Of a stretch of DNA of 64,000 bases, positions 1 to 7,189 are shown piece by piece; the first letter of the stretch is position 1; each line of letters starts with the position of its first letter. The notes under the pieces were generated by a model, which had not been told where the DNA came from, searched no databases, and saw only the letters and a list, made by a program, of their open reading frames with translations. This DNA is from Celeribacter persicus (lineage in GTDB: Bacteria; Pseudomonadota; Alphaproteobacteria; Rhodobacterales; Rhodobacteraceae): assembly GCF_003050785.1 (NCBI RefSeq), contig NZ_QAOH01000008.1, forward strand, positions 124,001 through 188,000, read 5' to 3'. The position numbers and the translations under genes are program-made.

Positions 1-415
1 CTTCGGTCGCCGGGATCACCGGCACGCCCGCCTCGATCGCCACCTTGCGTGCAGAAGCCTTGTCGCCCAACTGCCGCATGGTCTTGGCCTTCGGGCCGAT
101 GAAGGTGATGCCCGCCTCGGTGCAGGCATCGACGAAATCGGGGTTCTCGGAGAGGAGGCCATAGCCCGGGTGGATTGCATCGGCGCCCGAAAGCTTCGCC
201 ACCCGGATGATCTCCGGGATCGAAAGATAGGCGGCCACCGGCCCCATGCCTTCGCCGATCTTATAGGCCTCGTCCGCCTTGAAACGGTGCAGCGAAAGCT
301 TGTCCTCTTCGGCATAGATCGCGACGGTACGCTTGCCCAACTCGTTGGCGGCGCGCATCACCCGGATGGCGATCTCTCCCCGGTTTGCGATCAGAACTTT
401 TTGAAAATCGGCCAT
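1..415 (-). CDS. pyc: Pyruvate carboxylase, N-terminal part (runs off the left edge)
   Basis: The first 138 codons of a biotin-dependent carboxylase on the minus strand. The N-terminus reads like the biotin carboxylase domain: KVLIANRGEIAIRV at residues 6-19, then LHRFKADEAY and HPGYGLLSENPDF. The LHRFKADEAY wording is typical of pyruvate carboxylase rather than acetyl- or propionyl-CoA carboxylase subunits. The family makes oxaloacetate from pyruvate, bicarbonate and ATP for anaplerosis and gluconeogenesis. The biotin carboxylase ATP site, carboxyltransferase and biotinyl domains lie outside the window. The ATG at 415 starts the family's usual N-terminus. The upstream region holds two TTTGCAAA octamers. 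Confidence 0.85.
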   Translation of the reverse strand, partial: MADFQKVLIANRGEIAIRVMRAANELGKRTVAIYAEEDKLSLHRFKADEAYKIGEGMGPVAAYLSIPEIIRVAKLSGADAIHPGYGLLSENPDFVDACTEAGITFIGPKAKTMRQLGDKASARKVAIEAGVPVIPATE

Positions 416-564
416 GGCAAGCTTCCCCTCTTGCTGCTTTTCCCATCAGGTTAGGGATTTCTGCGGTGCAGTAAATCCCCAAATCCCCGGAATGGACCGG
501 TTATGGCTGAGATGGGTGAAAAGAAAAACCGATTTTTTGACGCAGCTCTGTAATGACAGGGAAA

Positions 565-635
565 TTTGCATGATTTGCAAATCAAATTCAGTTCCTTAGC
601 AAAGGTGTTTTGCCGAGATGGGGGGCTTTGCAAAG
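565..635. promoter_or_regulatory. Two TTTGCAAA palindromes upstream of pyc (ScfR-type operators)
   Basis: Perfect TTTGCAAA octamers lie at 574-581 (inside the longer palindrome GATTTGCAAATC, 572-583) and 627-634 (inside CTTTGCAAAG, 626-635), with a half-site TTTGCA at 565-570. TTTGCAAA is the reported motif of short-chain fatty acyl-CoA regulators (PccR, RamB and relatives). The position between pyc and the 3' end of the exporter gene makes pyc the likely target. This is inferred from the motif only. Confidence 0.5.
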
Positions 636-650
636 GCTTTCGCCGGAGAA

Positions 651-2192
651 TCACCCCTCCGAGGCATGTCCTGCGGCACTGCGCGAGCGCAATGGAATTT
701 CCTTGAGGAACAGAGCGAGTGCGAGGCCACAGAGCGCAAGTCCCGCCGCGATCCAGTAGACCGGGTGCAGGGCACTGGAGATCGTGTTGCCGATCAGCGC
801 GCGCGTGGCCTCGGGAAGTTGGGCAAGCACCTGTGGACCGAGTTCCGTGACATTGGACAGGCCTTCGACATGAGCCTCTCCCATCAGCGCGGTCATGCGG
901 CTGGCAAACAGCGCGCCGAACAAAGCCACAGCGATGGAGGCCCCCACCTGGCGGAACATCAGCCCGGCTGCGGTGGCAGTGCCGATCTGATGGCGATGAA
1001 CGGCGTTCTGCACGGCGGTGGTTGTCACCGGGAAAATGCAGCCCATCCCCATGCCAAGCCCGGCGAGCGACAACCAGAGCGACCATGGGGCCATCTCCGG
1101 TGACAGGCGCGTGAGCGACAAAAGCGAGAGGGTCGCGAAGGTCAGACCAATGACCGGCAGGAAACGATAGCGCCCTGTGCGGCTCATGTATTGGCCGGAG
1201 ACGGTGGAGGCGGCGAGGATGCCGAAGGTCATCGGAATGAGTTGCAGTCCCGATTGCGTGGCGCTCGCCCCCTTGGCCATTTGCAGGAAGACCGGGATGA
1301 AGGTCAGCGCCCCGAACATCAGCGCGCCGGAGACAAAGGAAATCGCGGAAGAGATGGTGAAGACATTCATCTTGAAAAGCCCGATGGGCAGGATCGGCTC
1401 GGAGGCTTTCTGTTCGATCAGGACAAAGCCGAGGGTCGAGGCAAAAAACAGTGTGATCAGTGTCAGCCCGATGGGAGAGCTCAGGGCGAACTCCTTGCCG
1501 CCCAGAGCGGTGAGCAGCACGATGGACGACAGCGACAGGGTGAGCGCCAGAGCGCCCGCGTAGTCGATCTTGTGTCCGACGCGCTCCGGGTGAGCCTTGA
1601 AGCCGAAGATGAAGCCCGCGAGCGCCAGCGCGCCAAAGGGCAGGTTGATGAAGAAGATCCAGTGCCAGGACAGTGCATCGACAAACCAGCCGCCCAGAAG
1701 CGGACCGGCGACGGAGGACACACCGAAGACACCCGCAAAAACGCCTTGCACCTTGCCGCGTTCCTTCGGCGGAATCACGTCGCCGATGATCGAGAGCGCA
1801 AGGACGAACAGCCCGCCGCCGCCAAGGCCCTGAAGCGCGCGGGCCGCGATGAGGAAGCCCATGGAGCCGGAAAGGCCGCAAAGTACGGAGCCGGTGAGAA
1901 ACACCGTCACCGAGAAGATCACCACATTGCGCCGCCCATAGAGATCGCCAAGCTTACCGTAAAGCGGCGCGACCACGGTGGAGGCGAGGATATAGGCCGT
2001 GACCACCCAGGACAGATGCTCCAGCCCGCCGAGATCGGCGACGATGGTCGGCAGCGCGGTCGAAACGATGGTCTGATCGAGCGAGGCCAGCAGCAAAAGC
2101 ACCGCGACGGAGGCGATGACCAGACCGACGGAACTGTGCTCCGGGGCGCGCGGGACCTCTTGGGTGGGGGACAGGCTGTGCGTTTGCGACAT
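651..2192 (-). CDS. MFS drug:H+ antiporter, DHA2 (EmrB/QacA) family, 14 TM
   Basis: A 513-residue major facilitator of the 14-helix DHA2 type. The family motif LDQTIVSTALPTI is at residues 38-50 and the loop motif GKLGDLYGRR at 79-88. Hydrophobic segments are spaced evenly up to about residue 500. Relatives export drugs, dyes or detergent-like compounds using the proton gradient in the inner membrane. It is transcribed away from a MarR-family gene, an arrangement usual for a repressor and the pump it controls. The substrate cannot be read from the sequence. Confidence 0.85.
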   Translation of the reverse strand: MSQTHSLSPTQEVPRAPEHSSVGLVIASVAVLLLLASLDQTIVSTALPTIVADLGGLEHLSWVVTAYILASTVVAPLYGKLGDLYGRRNVVIFSVTVFLTGSVLCGLSGSMGFLIAARALQGLGGGGLFVLALSIIGDVIPPKERGKVQGVFAGVFGVSSVAGPLLGGWFVDALSWHWIFFINLPFGALALAGFIFGFKAHPERVGHKIDYAGALALTLSLSSIVLLTALGGKEFALSSPIGLTLITLFFASTLGFVLIEQKASEPILPIGLFKMNVFTISSAISFVSGALMFGALTFIPVFLQMAKGASATQSGLQLIPMTFGILAASTVSGQYMSRTGRYRFLPVIGLTFATLSLLSLTRLSPEMAPWSLWLSLAGLGMGMGCIFPVTTTAVQNAVHRHQIGTATAAGLMFRQVGASIAVALFGALFASRMTALMGEAHVEGLSNVTELGPQVLAQLPEATRALIGNTISSALHPVYWIAAGLALCGLALALFLKEIPLRSRSAAGHASEG

Positions 2193-2253
2193 GGGAACTC
2201 CTTTGGCCCCGGTCTTTGCGGGGGCTTTGGCAGGGAGGTAGCGCCTGCATCAA

Positions 2254-2303
2254 TATGTGTCAATAGCACATAAGTGTGACTATCATGTATTTGACATTCA
2301 CAC
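2254..2303. promoter_or_regulatory. Inverted repeats between the exporter and its MarR regulator
   Basis: TATGTG (2254-2259) and CACATA (2267-2272) form a 6-bp inverted repeat with a 7-bp spacer, a geometry fitting a MarR dimer. A second, wider pair, GTGTGA (2274-2279) and TCACAC (2298-2303), lies beside it. A TTGACA (2291-2296) faces the regulator and a TTGACA on the opposite strand (2258-2263) faces the pump, so repressor bound here could block both promoters. Inferred from sequence only. Confidence 0.5.
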
Positions 2304-2326
2304 ATGGTTATGCGACGTGACCTTTC

Positions 2327-2923
2327 ATGAGCACGGATGACACCCTTTCCCAGACTTCCCCCGACCCGCGTGTCCGCGCGGGCGTGCCGGATTTTCTGCA
2401 CGACGAGGGCTTTTCCGATGCGGCCATCGAGGCGTTGCTGGCGCTCGATCTGTCACTCTTCCAATGGCGACGCATGGCGGAGAAGGGCGAATTCAAGGGC
2501 AAGGTGCTTGAGGGGACGAGCGAAAAACTCGAACCCGCGATTCTTCAGGGTCTCTTGTCGATCGCGCAGATTTCCGCCGGTCTCGGGCGCGATGTGGCGG
2601 AGCCGCCGACCATCGGTATGGTGGCAGAGGTCATGGCGGTCGATCCGTCGCGCGCCTCGCGCATCGTCTCCGAACTGGTGTCGCGCGGCTATGTCACCCG
2701 GCAGGCGGTGCAGGAGGACGCGCGCAAATCCGTTCTGGTCATGACACCGAAAGCGCGCGCCTTTCTGCGGGATTTCACCCTGTCGAAATGGCGGCTGTTC
2801 TCTCAGGCTTTTCTCGGCTGGTCCGGGGAGGAGATCGCGACATTCTCCGATCTCTTCGGGCGTTATGTTTCCGGCCTTCTGACCGCCGTGTCCGCGCCCG
2901 CAGGCGATGATGAGAACAATTGA
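2327..2923 (+). CDS. MarR-family transcriptional regulator
   Basis: A 198-residue protein with a MarR-like winged helix at about residues 70-150. The recognition region reads MAVDPSRASRIVSELVSRGY, followed by a wing around ARKSVLVMTPKARAF. About 65 residues precede the domain, longer than the usual MarR N-terminus. It is divergent from the DHA2 pump, with operator-like inverted repeats between the two. The expected role is ligand-released repression of the pump and of itself. The ligand is unknown. Confidence 0.8.
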   Translation: MSTDDTLSQTSPDPRVRAGVPDFLHDEGFSDAAIEALLALDLSLFQWRRMAEKGEFKGKVLEGTSEKLEPAILQGLLSIAQISAGLGRDVAEPPTIGMVAEVMAVDPSRASRIVSELVSRGYVTRQAVQEDARKSVLVMTPKARAFLRDFTLSKWRLFSQAFLGWSGEEIATFSDLFGRYVSGLLTAVSAPAGDDENN

Positions 2924-2968
2924 AGAACGCGCTTTTCCTCGCCGGCGTCCTTCTGTATTCTTTCCCTC

Positions 2969-5554
2969 ATGAGCAGTTTCAACGAAGACGACGCCTTCGA
3001 GGCGGCGGTAAGCCGCCCCTCCCTGTCCCAACTCGCGATGCAAGGCGCACGCGAGGCAGCTTTTGGTGCGCCCAAGAGTACTAAGTATCTGGATGATTTG
3101 AATCCTGCGCAACGTGAAGCTGTGGAGGCACTTGAGGGGCCGGTCCTTATCCTTGCTGGAGCGGGTACCGGGAAAACCAAGACGCTGATGGCACGCGTTG
3201 CGCATCTGATTACAACGGACAGCGCACGTGAAAATGAAATCCTTGCTGTGACCTTTACCAACAAGGCGGCGAAGGAGATGCAGGATCGGCTCAGACGGAC
3301 TCCATTTAGTTTGAATGAGCCCGTTCGCTGGATGGGAACTTTTCACTCAATCAGCGCGAAACTCCTGCGTCGCCATGCGGAGCTTGTGGGGCTCAAGTCC
3401 AATTTCACCATTCTCGACACGGACGACACGATCCGTTTGCTGAAACAACTGATCTCGGCGGCGGGCATCGACGAGAAACGCTGGCCCGCGCGACAACTCG
3501 CCGGCATGATCGACAGTTGGAAGAACCGGGCCCTCACGCCCTCTGCCGTGTCCGGCGGAGAGGGGAGTGAATTCAATGGCATGGGTGTCAAACTTTATGC
3601 GCAGTACCAGGAGCGTTTGCTGACGCTCAACGCCGTCGATTTCGGCGATCTGCTGCTGCATATGGTGGTGATTTTCCAGAAACACCCGGATCTTCTGGCG
3701 CAGTATCAGCGTTGGTTCAAATACATCCTCGTCGACGAGTATCAGGACACGAACGTCGCGCAATATCTCTGGCTGCGACTTCTCGCTGGCGGGCACAAGA
3801 ATATCTGTTGCGTCGGCGATGACGATCAGTCGATCTACGGCTGGCGCGGTGCCGAGGTGGGCAATATCCTGCGGTTCGAAAAGGATTTTCCGGGGGCGAA
3901 GGTCGTTCGTCTGGAACAGAACTATCGTTCCACTCCGCACATTCTCGCCGCCGCCTCTTCGGTGATCGCGGGGAACAAGGACCGTCTCGGCAAGGAGCTT
4001 TGGACCTCCGAGACCGAGGGTGAAAAGGTCCGGCTCATCGGACATTGGGATGGCGAGGAAGAGGCGCGCTGGGTCGGCGAAGAGATCGAGGCGCTGCATG
4101 GTGGGACGCGCGCGCGGCTGCGCAAATATTCCCTCGACGACATCGCCATTCTCGTGCGCGCCTCGCATCAGATGCGCGCTTTTGAGGACCGTTTCCTCTC
4201 CATCGGTCTGCCCTACCGCGTGATCGGTGGGCCGCGGTTCTATGAGCGGATGGAGATCCGCGACGCCATGGCCTATTTCCGCATCGTCACCCAGCTGGAG
4301 GACGATCTGGCCTTTGAGCGCATCATCAACACGCCGAAACGCGGCGTGGGTGACAAGGCGCTGCAAGACATCCAGATCACCGCGCGCAGCAATGGCGTCT
4401 CGCTGCTCGAAGGGGCGAAGATCGCGGTGGACGAGGGGCTTTTGAAAGGCAAGGCCAGGTCCGGGGTGGCGCAGCTCATCGCCGATATTGAGCGCTGGTC
4501 TTCTCTGAATGGGCCGCGAATTCGGTATGCCGTTGAAGAGGACGATGAGCCATTCGAAGAAGACGTGTTGTTTGAGGATGAGCGCACGTCGGATGATGAA
4601 TTGAGCGTGTTCGAAGATATTGGTTACTTTGGCGAGAGAGCGCGTCCTGCCCGCCCCAAACTCGAAGAAGAAGACGCGCTGGTCGAGGATGTCGCCTATG
4701 ACCCCGCCGAGATCGGTCATATCGAACTGGCCGAGAAAATTCTCGACGAGTCCGGCTATACCGCCATGTGGCAGAATGACAAGAGCCCTGAGGCGCCGGG
4801 ACGGTTGGAGAACCTCAAGGAACTGATCAAGGCGCTGGAACAATTCGACAATCTCGCAGGGTTCCTCGAACATGTCGCGCTGATCATGGACAATGACAGC
4901 GGCGAGGACGGCGAGAAGGTCACGATCATGACGCTGCACGGCGCCAAGGGGCTCGAATTCCCGGTTGTGTTCCTGCCCGGCTGGGAGGAGGGGCTGTTTC
5001 CCTCGCAGCGTTCGATGGATGAGAACGGCACCAAGGGCTTGGAGGAGGAGCGGCGGCTGGCTTACGTCGGCATCACGCGCGCCGAGGAACTGTGCACCAT
5101 TTCCTTCGCCGCCAATCGCCGGGTTTATGGACAGTGGCAATCGCAGCTCGCCTCGCGTTTCATCGACGAATTGCCGGTGGATCATGTGGATGTGGAGACG
5201 CCTTCGGGGCTCTACGGCGGCCAGCGCAGTCCGGCGACGTCTTACGAGGCCAGCCCTTCGACCTCTTTCGAGCAGCGGGCCTCCAAGGCCGATGTCTACA
5301 ATTCGCCGGGGTGGAAGCGCATGCAGGACCGGGCGCAACGCGCCGGTTCCCCGCGCAGCCCAGTGACGATTGACATGAAGGCCAATGCGTCTTTCACCCT
5401 TGGCGACCGGGTGTTTCACAAGAAATTCGGCTATGGCGAGGTGATGGAGATCGAGGGCGACAAGCTCGCCATCGAATTCGATCGCGCCGGGACGAAGAAA
5501 CTTGTGGCAGGATTCGTGGTGCCTGCCGATCAGGCGGGGGATGTGCCGTTTTGA
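2969..5554 (+). CDS. UvrD/PcrA-type ATP-dependent 3'-5' DNA helicase
   Basis: An 861-residue superfamily 1 helicase. Visible motifs: Q-motif LNPAQREAV (44-52), Walker A AGAGTGKT (63-70), VDEYQDT (about 253), GDDDQSIYGWRGAE, QNYRS (about 317), MTLHGAKGLEFP (about 653) and VGITRAEE. The last 55 residues (FTLGDRVFHKKFGYGEV onward) form the Tudor-like C-terminal domain that in PcrA/UvrD contacts RNA polymerase. The family unwinds DNA in mismatch and nucleotide-excision repair and removes stalled polymerase. An acidic, weakly conserved insert sits at about residues 515-570. The first 400 bases use more A/T-ending codons than the rest. The ribosome binding site before 2969 is weak. Confidence 0.9.
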   Translation: MSSFNEDDAFEAAVSRPSLSQLAMQGAREAAFGAPKSTKYLDDLNPAQREAVEALEGPVLILAGAGTGKTKTLMARVAHLITTDSARENEILAVTFTNKAAKEMQDRLRRTPFSLNEPVRWMGTFHSISAKLLRRHAELVGLKSNFTILDTDDTIRLLKQLISAAGIDEKRWPARQLAGMIDSWKNRALTPSAVSGGEGSEFNGMGVKLYAQYQERLLTLNAVDFGDLLLHMVVIFQKHPDLLAQYQRWFKYILVDEYQDTNVAQYLWLRLLAGGHKNICCVGDDDQSIYGWRGAEVGNILRFEKDFPGAKVVRLEQNYRSTPHILAAASSVIAGNKDRLGKELWTSETEGEKVRLIGHWDGEEEARWVGEEIEALHGGTRARLRKYSLDDIAILVRASHQMRAFEDRFLSIGLPYRVIGGPRFYERMEIRDAMAYFRIVTQLEDDLAFERIINTPKRGVGDKALQDIQITARSNGVSLLEGAKIAVDEGLLKGKARSGVAQLIADIERWSSLNGPRIRYAVEEDDEPFEEDVLFEDERTSDDELSVFEDIGYFGERARPARPKLEEEDALVEDVAYDPAEIGHIELAEKILDESGYTAMWQNDKSPEAPGRLENLKELIKALEQFDNLAGFLEHVALIMDNDSGEDGEKVTIMTLHGAKGLEFPVVFLPGWEEGLFPSQRSMDENGTKGLEEERRLAYVGITRAEELCTISFAANRRVYGQWQSQLASRFIDELPVDHVDVETPSGLYGGQRSPATSYEASPSTSFEQRASKADVYNSPGWKRMQDRAQRAGSPRSPVTIDMKANASFTLGDRVFHKKFGYGEVMEIEGDKLAIEFDRAGTKKLVAGFVVPADQAGDVPF

Positions 5555-5641
5555 GACGTTTCCTGTGTCGGAATTCAGCCTGTTGATCCCAGGTTAATCT
5601 TTGCCACTTAAAATAGCGCCATATCAAAGAGATGAGGCGCC

Positions 5642-6175
5642 ATGATCATCACCATCGAAGCTCTCGACAGTCAGTTCGCGGCAGCGACCGGTTCGAACGT
5701 GAATTCGGGATCAGGCACCTCGCAATTCGACCATCCGCCGACCTCGACAAACGCGTTGATCATCGAATCGCAACCGGGCGCTTTAGCTGTTGGAAAACCA
5801 CGAATTGATCGCCTGTGAGGGAGTGGTTTGCGAAAGCCTTTACCTAGGGCAGGTGGCGCGCGTTGTTCTGGGAGGAGGGAGGCCCATCCTCCGGGCGGTG
5901 TGGATGCGGGGTCGGCTGAGAGCTTTCCCGATCTGTTCATGGGGCGTCTGGCACAGAGCCCGGCCCGGCCTTTTCTGACCTCGAAACAGGGCAGTGCATT
6001 GATCCGCCTGATTTCCGGCGCACCGGCGCGTGAGCGGGTGATGTTGCTGCGTCCGGGGCAAAAGGATGCTCGGCCTTACCGTTTCGACCCGATGAAATAT
6101 GTCGGGGCGCCCGGGCTCGTGGGATTGCCAGCGTTTGAGCGGGTGTTGGAGCGGGCTGCCCGATCTCATGCCTGA
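5642..6175 (+). pseudogene. Decayed Hint-domain protein gene (internal deletion plus frameshift)
   Basis: A plausible start (GAGG five bases before ATG 5642) opens a 58-residue reading frame beginning MIITIEALDSQF that stops at 5816-5818. The next frame over (about 5787-5870) reads LLENHELIACEGVVCESLYLG, resembling the end of a Hint domain as found in roseobacter Hint proteins. After a purine run (GGAGGAGGGAGG, 5871-5882) coding character returns to the first frame: FPDLFMGRLAQSPARPF to the stop at 6173-6175. The simplest reading is a Hint-protein gene that lost its middle and gained at least one frameshift. An intact Hint gene lies at 56471-57616. I assigned this by recognition, not by alignment. 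Confidence 0.45.
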
Positions 6176-6266
6176 ACGGTTGGAACCTCAGGGGCGCTCC
6201 GCATGGTGGAACAGTCTCCCTTTCATGCGATGAAATTTGAACGATAACGAGGAATGACAAAAAGCA

Positions 6267-6306
6267 AGACACCCGCGCCCAGGGAGGAGGAGGGGCGCGG
6301 GTGTCT
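6267..6306 (-). ncRNA. CcsR-like hairpin 8, also the likely operon terminator
   Basis: A perfect 14-bp GC-rich stem, 6267-6280 with 6293-6306. Loop 6281-6292, motif 6282-6290. In transcript direction it is followed by CTTGCTTTTTG, so this last copy looks like the intrinsic terminator of the whole unit. Confidence 0.8.
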
Positions 6307-6314
6307 CTTGGTAT

Positions 6315-6343
6315 CGGGCCCCAAGGGAGGAGGAGAGGACCCG
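6315..6343 (-). ncRNA. CcsR-like hairpin 7
   Basis: A short stem, 6315-6322 with 6336-6343, including G:U pairs on the minus strand (6319/6339, 6322/6336). Loop 6323-6335, motif 6325-6333. The weakest stem of the array. Confidence 0.65.
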
Positions 6344-6360
6344 TATTCTGAAAAAGAAAT

Positions 6361-6394
6361 GCGGCGGTGCCAGGGAGGAGGAAGGCACCGCCGC
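6361..6394 (-). ncRNA. CcsR-like hairpin 6
   Basis: A perfect 11-bp stem, 6361-6371 with 6384-6394. Loop 6372-6383, motif 6373-6381. In transcript direction it is followed by a U-rich run (TTTCTTTTT, 6351-6359), so some transcripts may end or be cut here. Confidence 0.8.
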
Positions 6395-6403
6395 CTTCAG
6401 TCA

Positions 6404-6434
6404 CGGCCCCTCAGGGAGGAGGAGAGAGAGACCG
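6404..6434 (-). ncRNA. CcsR-like hairpin 5
   Basis: A 9-bp stem, 6404-6412 with 6426-6434, including two G:U pairs on the minus strand (6407/6431, 6409/6429). Loop 6413-6425, motif 6414-6422. Between hairpins 4 and 5 sits a small GGGC-GAAA-GCCC hairpin (6444-6455) without the motif. Confidence 0.75.
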
Positions 6435-6464
6435 ATCTCTTGTGGGCTTTCGCCCGGTATAGGT

Positions 6465-6496
6465 GCGACGATGCAGGGAGGAGGTCGCATCGCCGC
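6465..6496 (-). ncRNA. CcsR-like hairpin 4
   Basis: A 10-bp stem, 6465-6474 with 6487-6496, one U:G pair on the minus strand (6468/6493). Loop 6475-6486, motif 6476-6484. Confidence 0.75.
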
Positions 6497-6503
6497 TCTG
6501 GTC

Positions 6504-6535
6504 TTCAGAGCCAAGGGAGGAGGAGAGGCCCCGAA
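6504..6535 (-). ncRNA. CcsR-like hairpin 3
   Basis: A 9-bp stem, 6504-6512 with 6527-6535, with two U:G pairs on the minus strand (6509/6530, 6507/6532). Loop 6513-6526, motif 6515-6523. Confidence 0.75.
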
Positions 6536-6548
6536 TTCCGATATCTGT

Positions 6549-6584
6549 TGCGGCAGCCCCAGGGAGGAGGAGGGGACTGCCGCA
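6549..6584 (-). ncRNA. CcsR-like hairpin 2
   Basis: A 12-bp stem, 6549-6560 with 6573-6584. The one non-Watson-Crick position (6557/6576) is G:U on the minus strand. The 12-base loop is 6561-6572, motif 6562-6570. Confidence 0.8.
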
Positions 6585-6587
6585 GGT

Positions 6588-6620
6588 ATCAGGGCCCAGG
6601 GAGGAGGAGAGGGCCGTGAT
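6588..6620 (-). ncRNA. CcsR-like hairpin 1 (first in the transcript)
   Basis: The stem pairs 6588-6597 with 6611-6620 with one mismatch (6592/6616). The loop is 6598-6610 with the motif at 6599-6607. It begins 9 bases after the stop codon of the DUF1127 gene. Confidence 0.75.
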
Positions 6621-6629
6621 GTCTATTCT

Positions 6630-6845
6630 TTATTGGCCGTAAGCGGCCTCGTAAGCCACGGCCCGGATTGACGCGCGGGACATTCCGAGGTCGGCGAGTT
6701 CGCGGTCCTTCAGGCCCGACAACTCAAGCACGGTCTCACGATAAACCCGATAACGCGCGAAACGTTCCGCGAGGGATTTGAACAGCCCGCCGAAAGAGGC
6801 GGAGGACGCCGGAGCGGCACTGCGAATGTCGTTTGCGTAAGCCAT
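6630..6845 (-). CDS. Small DUF1127 protein, CcaF1-like
   Basis: A 71-residue basic protein. The DUF1127 (YjiS-like) core covers about residues 26-66 and includes YRETVLELSGLKDRELADLG. The C-terminal part contains DLGMSRASI, the usual end of this domain. In R. sphaeroides the DUF1127 protein encoded ahead of CcsR1-4 (CcaF1) is an RNA-binding protein affecting sRNA maturation and RNA turnover. Placement ahead of eight CcsR-like hairpins suggests the same job here. A heat-shock-like promoter candidate lies 150 bases upstream. Confidence 0.85.
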   Translation of the reverse strand: MAYANDIRSAAPASSASFGGLFKSLAERFARYRVYRETVLELSGLKDRELADLGMSRASIRAVAYEAAYGQ

Positions 6846-7189
6846 AAGACTTTCAACCTTAGATGTGCGTGCGGGATAGCCCGCGGTTTGCGCCGCCGTG
6901 TCCTGTCCTCACTGGCATTTCGCCAACGTCTCGCTTCGGAGACAAACCGCTTTGGAGCGATCAAGGGTGCAAGCCTCGGCTGCTTTCGTTGAATTCAATA
7001 TCGGGGAATTGCTGCGAATGCACAATCCGCCCTGTCGGCATTGCCGCTATGCAGAAAATGCATGACCAATGCTGACCTATTTTTCGTGTCGGAGAGCGCA
7101 TATCAGGCCTTTGGCTTCAAACCGCTGTGGAAATAGGGCAGCAAAGGGCCTATTTCGGAGAGGACCGGAAGTGGCGGAAAGGAAAGCAT
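6846..7189. other. Intergenic region between DUF1127 and mrp
   Basis: 344 bases without a convincing gene. It serves as the divergent promoter region. Besides the RpoH-like candidate there is a short GCGGG-ATAG-CCCGC hairpin near 6871-6884 in the presumed 5' leader of the DUF1127 transcript. I see no further structure. Confidence 0.5.
6997..7025 (-). promoter_or_regulatory. Candidate RpoH-type promoter for the DUF1127/CcsR unit
   Basis: On the minus strand TTGTGC (7020-7025), a 13-base spacer and CCCCGATATT (6997-7006) resemble a heat-shock sigma promoter (a TTG-type -35 and a CCCC-type -10). It lies about 150 bases before the DUF1127 start. The related R. sphaeroides unit is RpoHI/RpoHII dependent, but this site is matched by eye only. 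Confidence 0.35.

Larger units (their letters stand above)
6267..6620 (-). ncRNA. Array of eight CcsR-type ('cuckoo') sRNA hairpins
   Basis: Eight hairpins stand directly downstream of the DUF1127 gene on the same strand. Each stem has its own sequence but every loop carries GGGAGGAGG on the plus strand, which is CCUCCUCCC in the minus-strand transcript. Several stem positions that would be C:A mismatches on the plus strand become G:U pairs on the minus strand, so minus is the transcribed strand. In Rhodobacter sphaeroides the CcsR1-4 sRNAs have this motif in the loop, follow the DUF1127 gene ccaF1 and are processed from one RpoHI/RpoHII-driven transcript. The loop resembles the anti-Shine-Dalgarno end of 16S rRNA. 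Motif start-to-start spacing is 37-62 bases. Confidence 0.85.

Noticed and set aside
3347-5419. 690-codon minus-strand frame opposite the helicase gene
   Set aside because: Antisense to a gene with all helicase motifs; no recognisable domain and no ribosome binding site.
6254-6619. Plus-strand open frame across the hairpin array
   Set aside because: It encodes only Gly/Arg-rich repeats created by GGAGGAGG; hairpin pairing explains the sequence better.
6267-6620. CRISPR-like array (regular short repeats)
   Set aside because: The repeated unit is only the loop of individual hairpins, spacing is uneven (37-62) and each 'spacer' is self-complementary stem, unlike CRISPR spacers.
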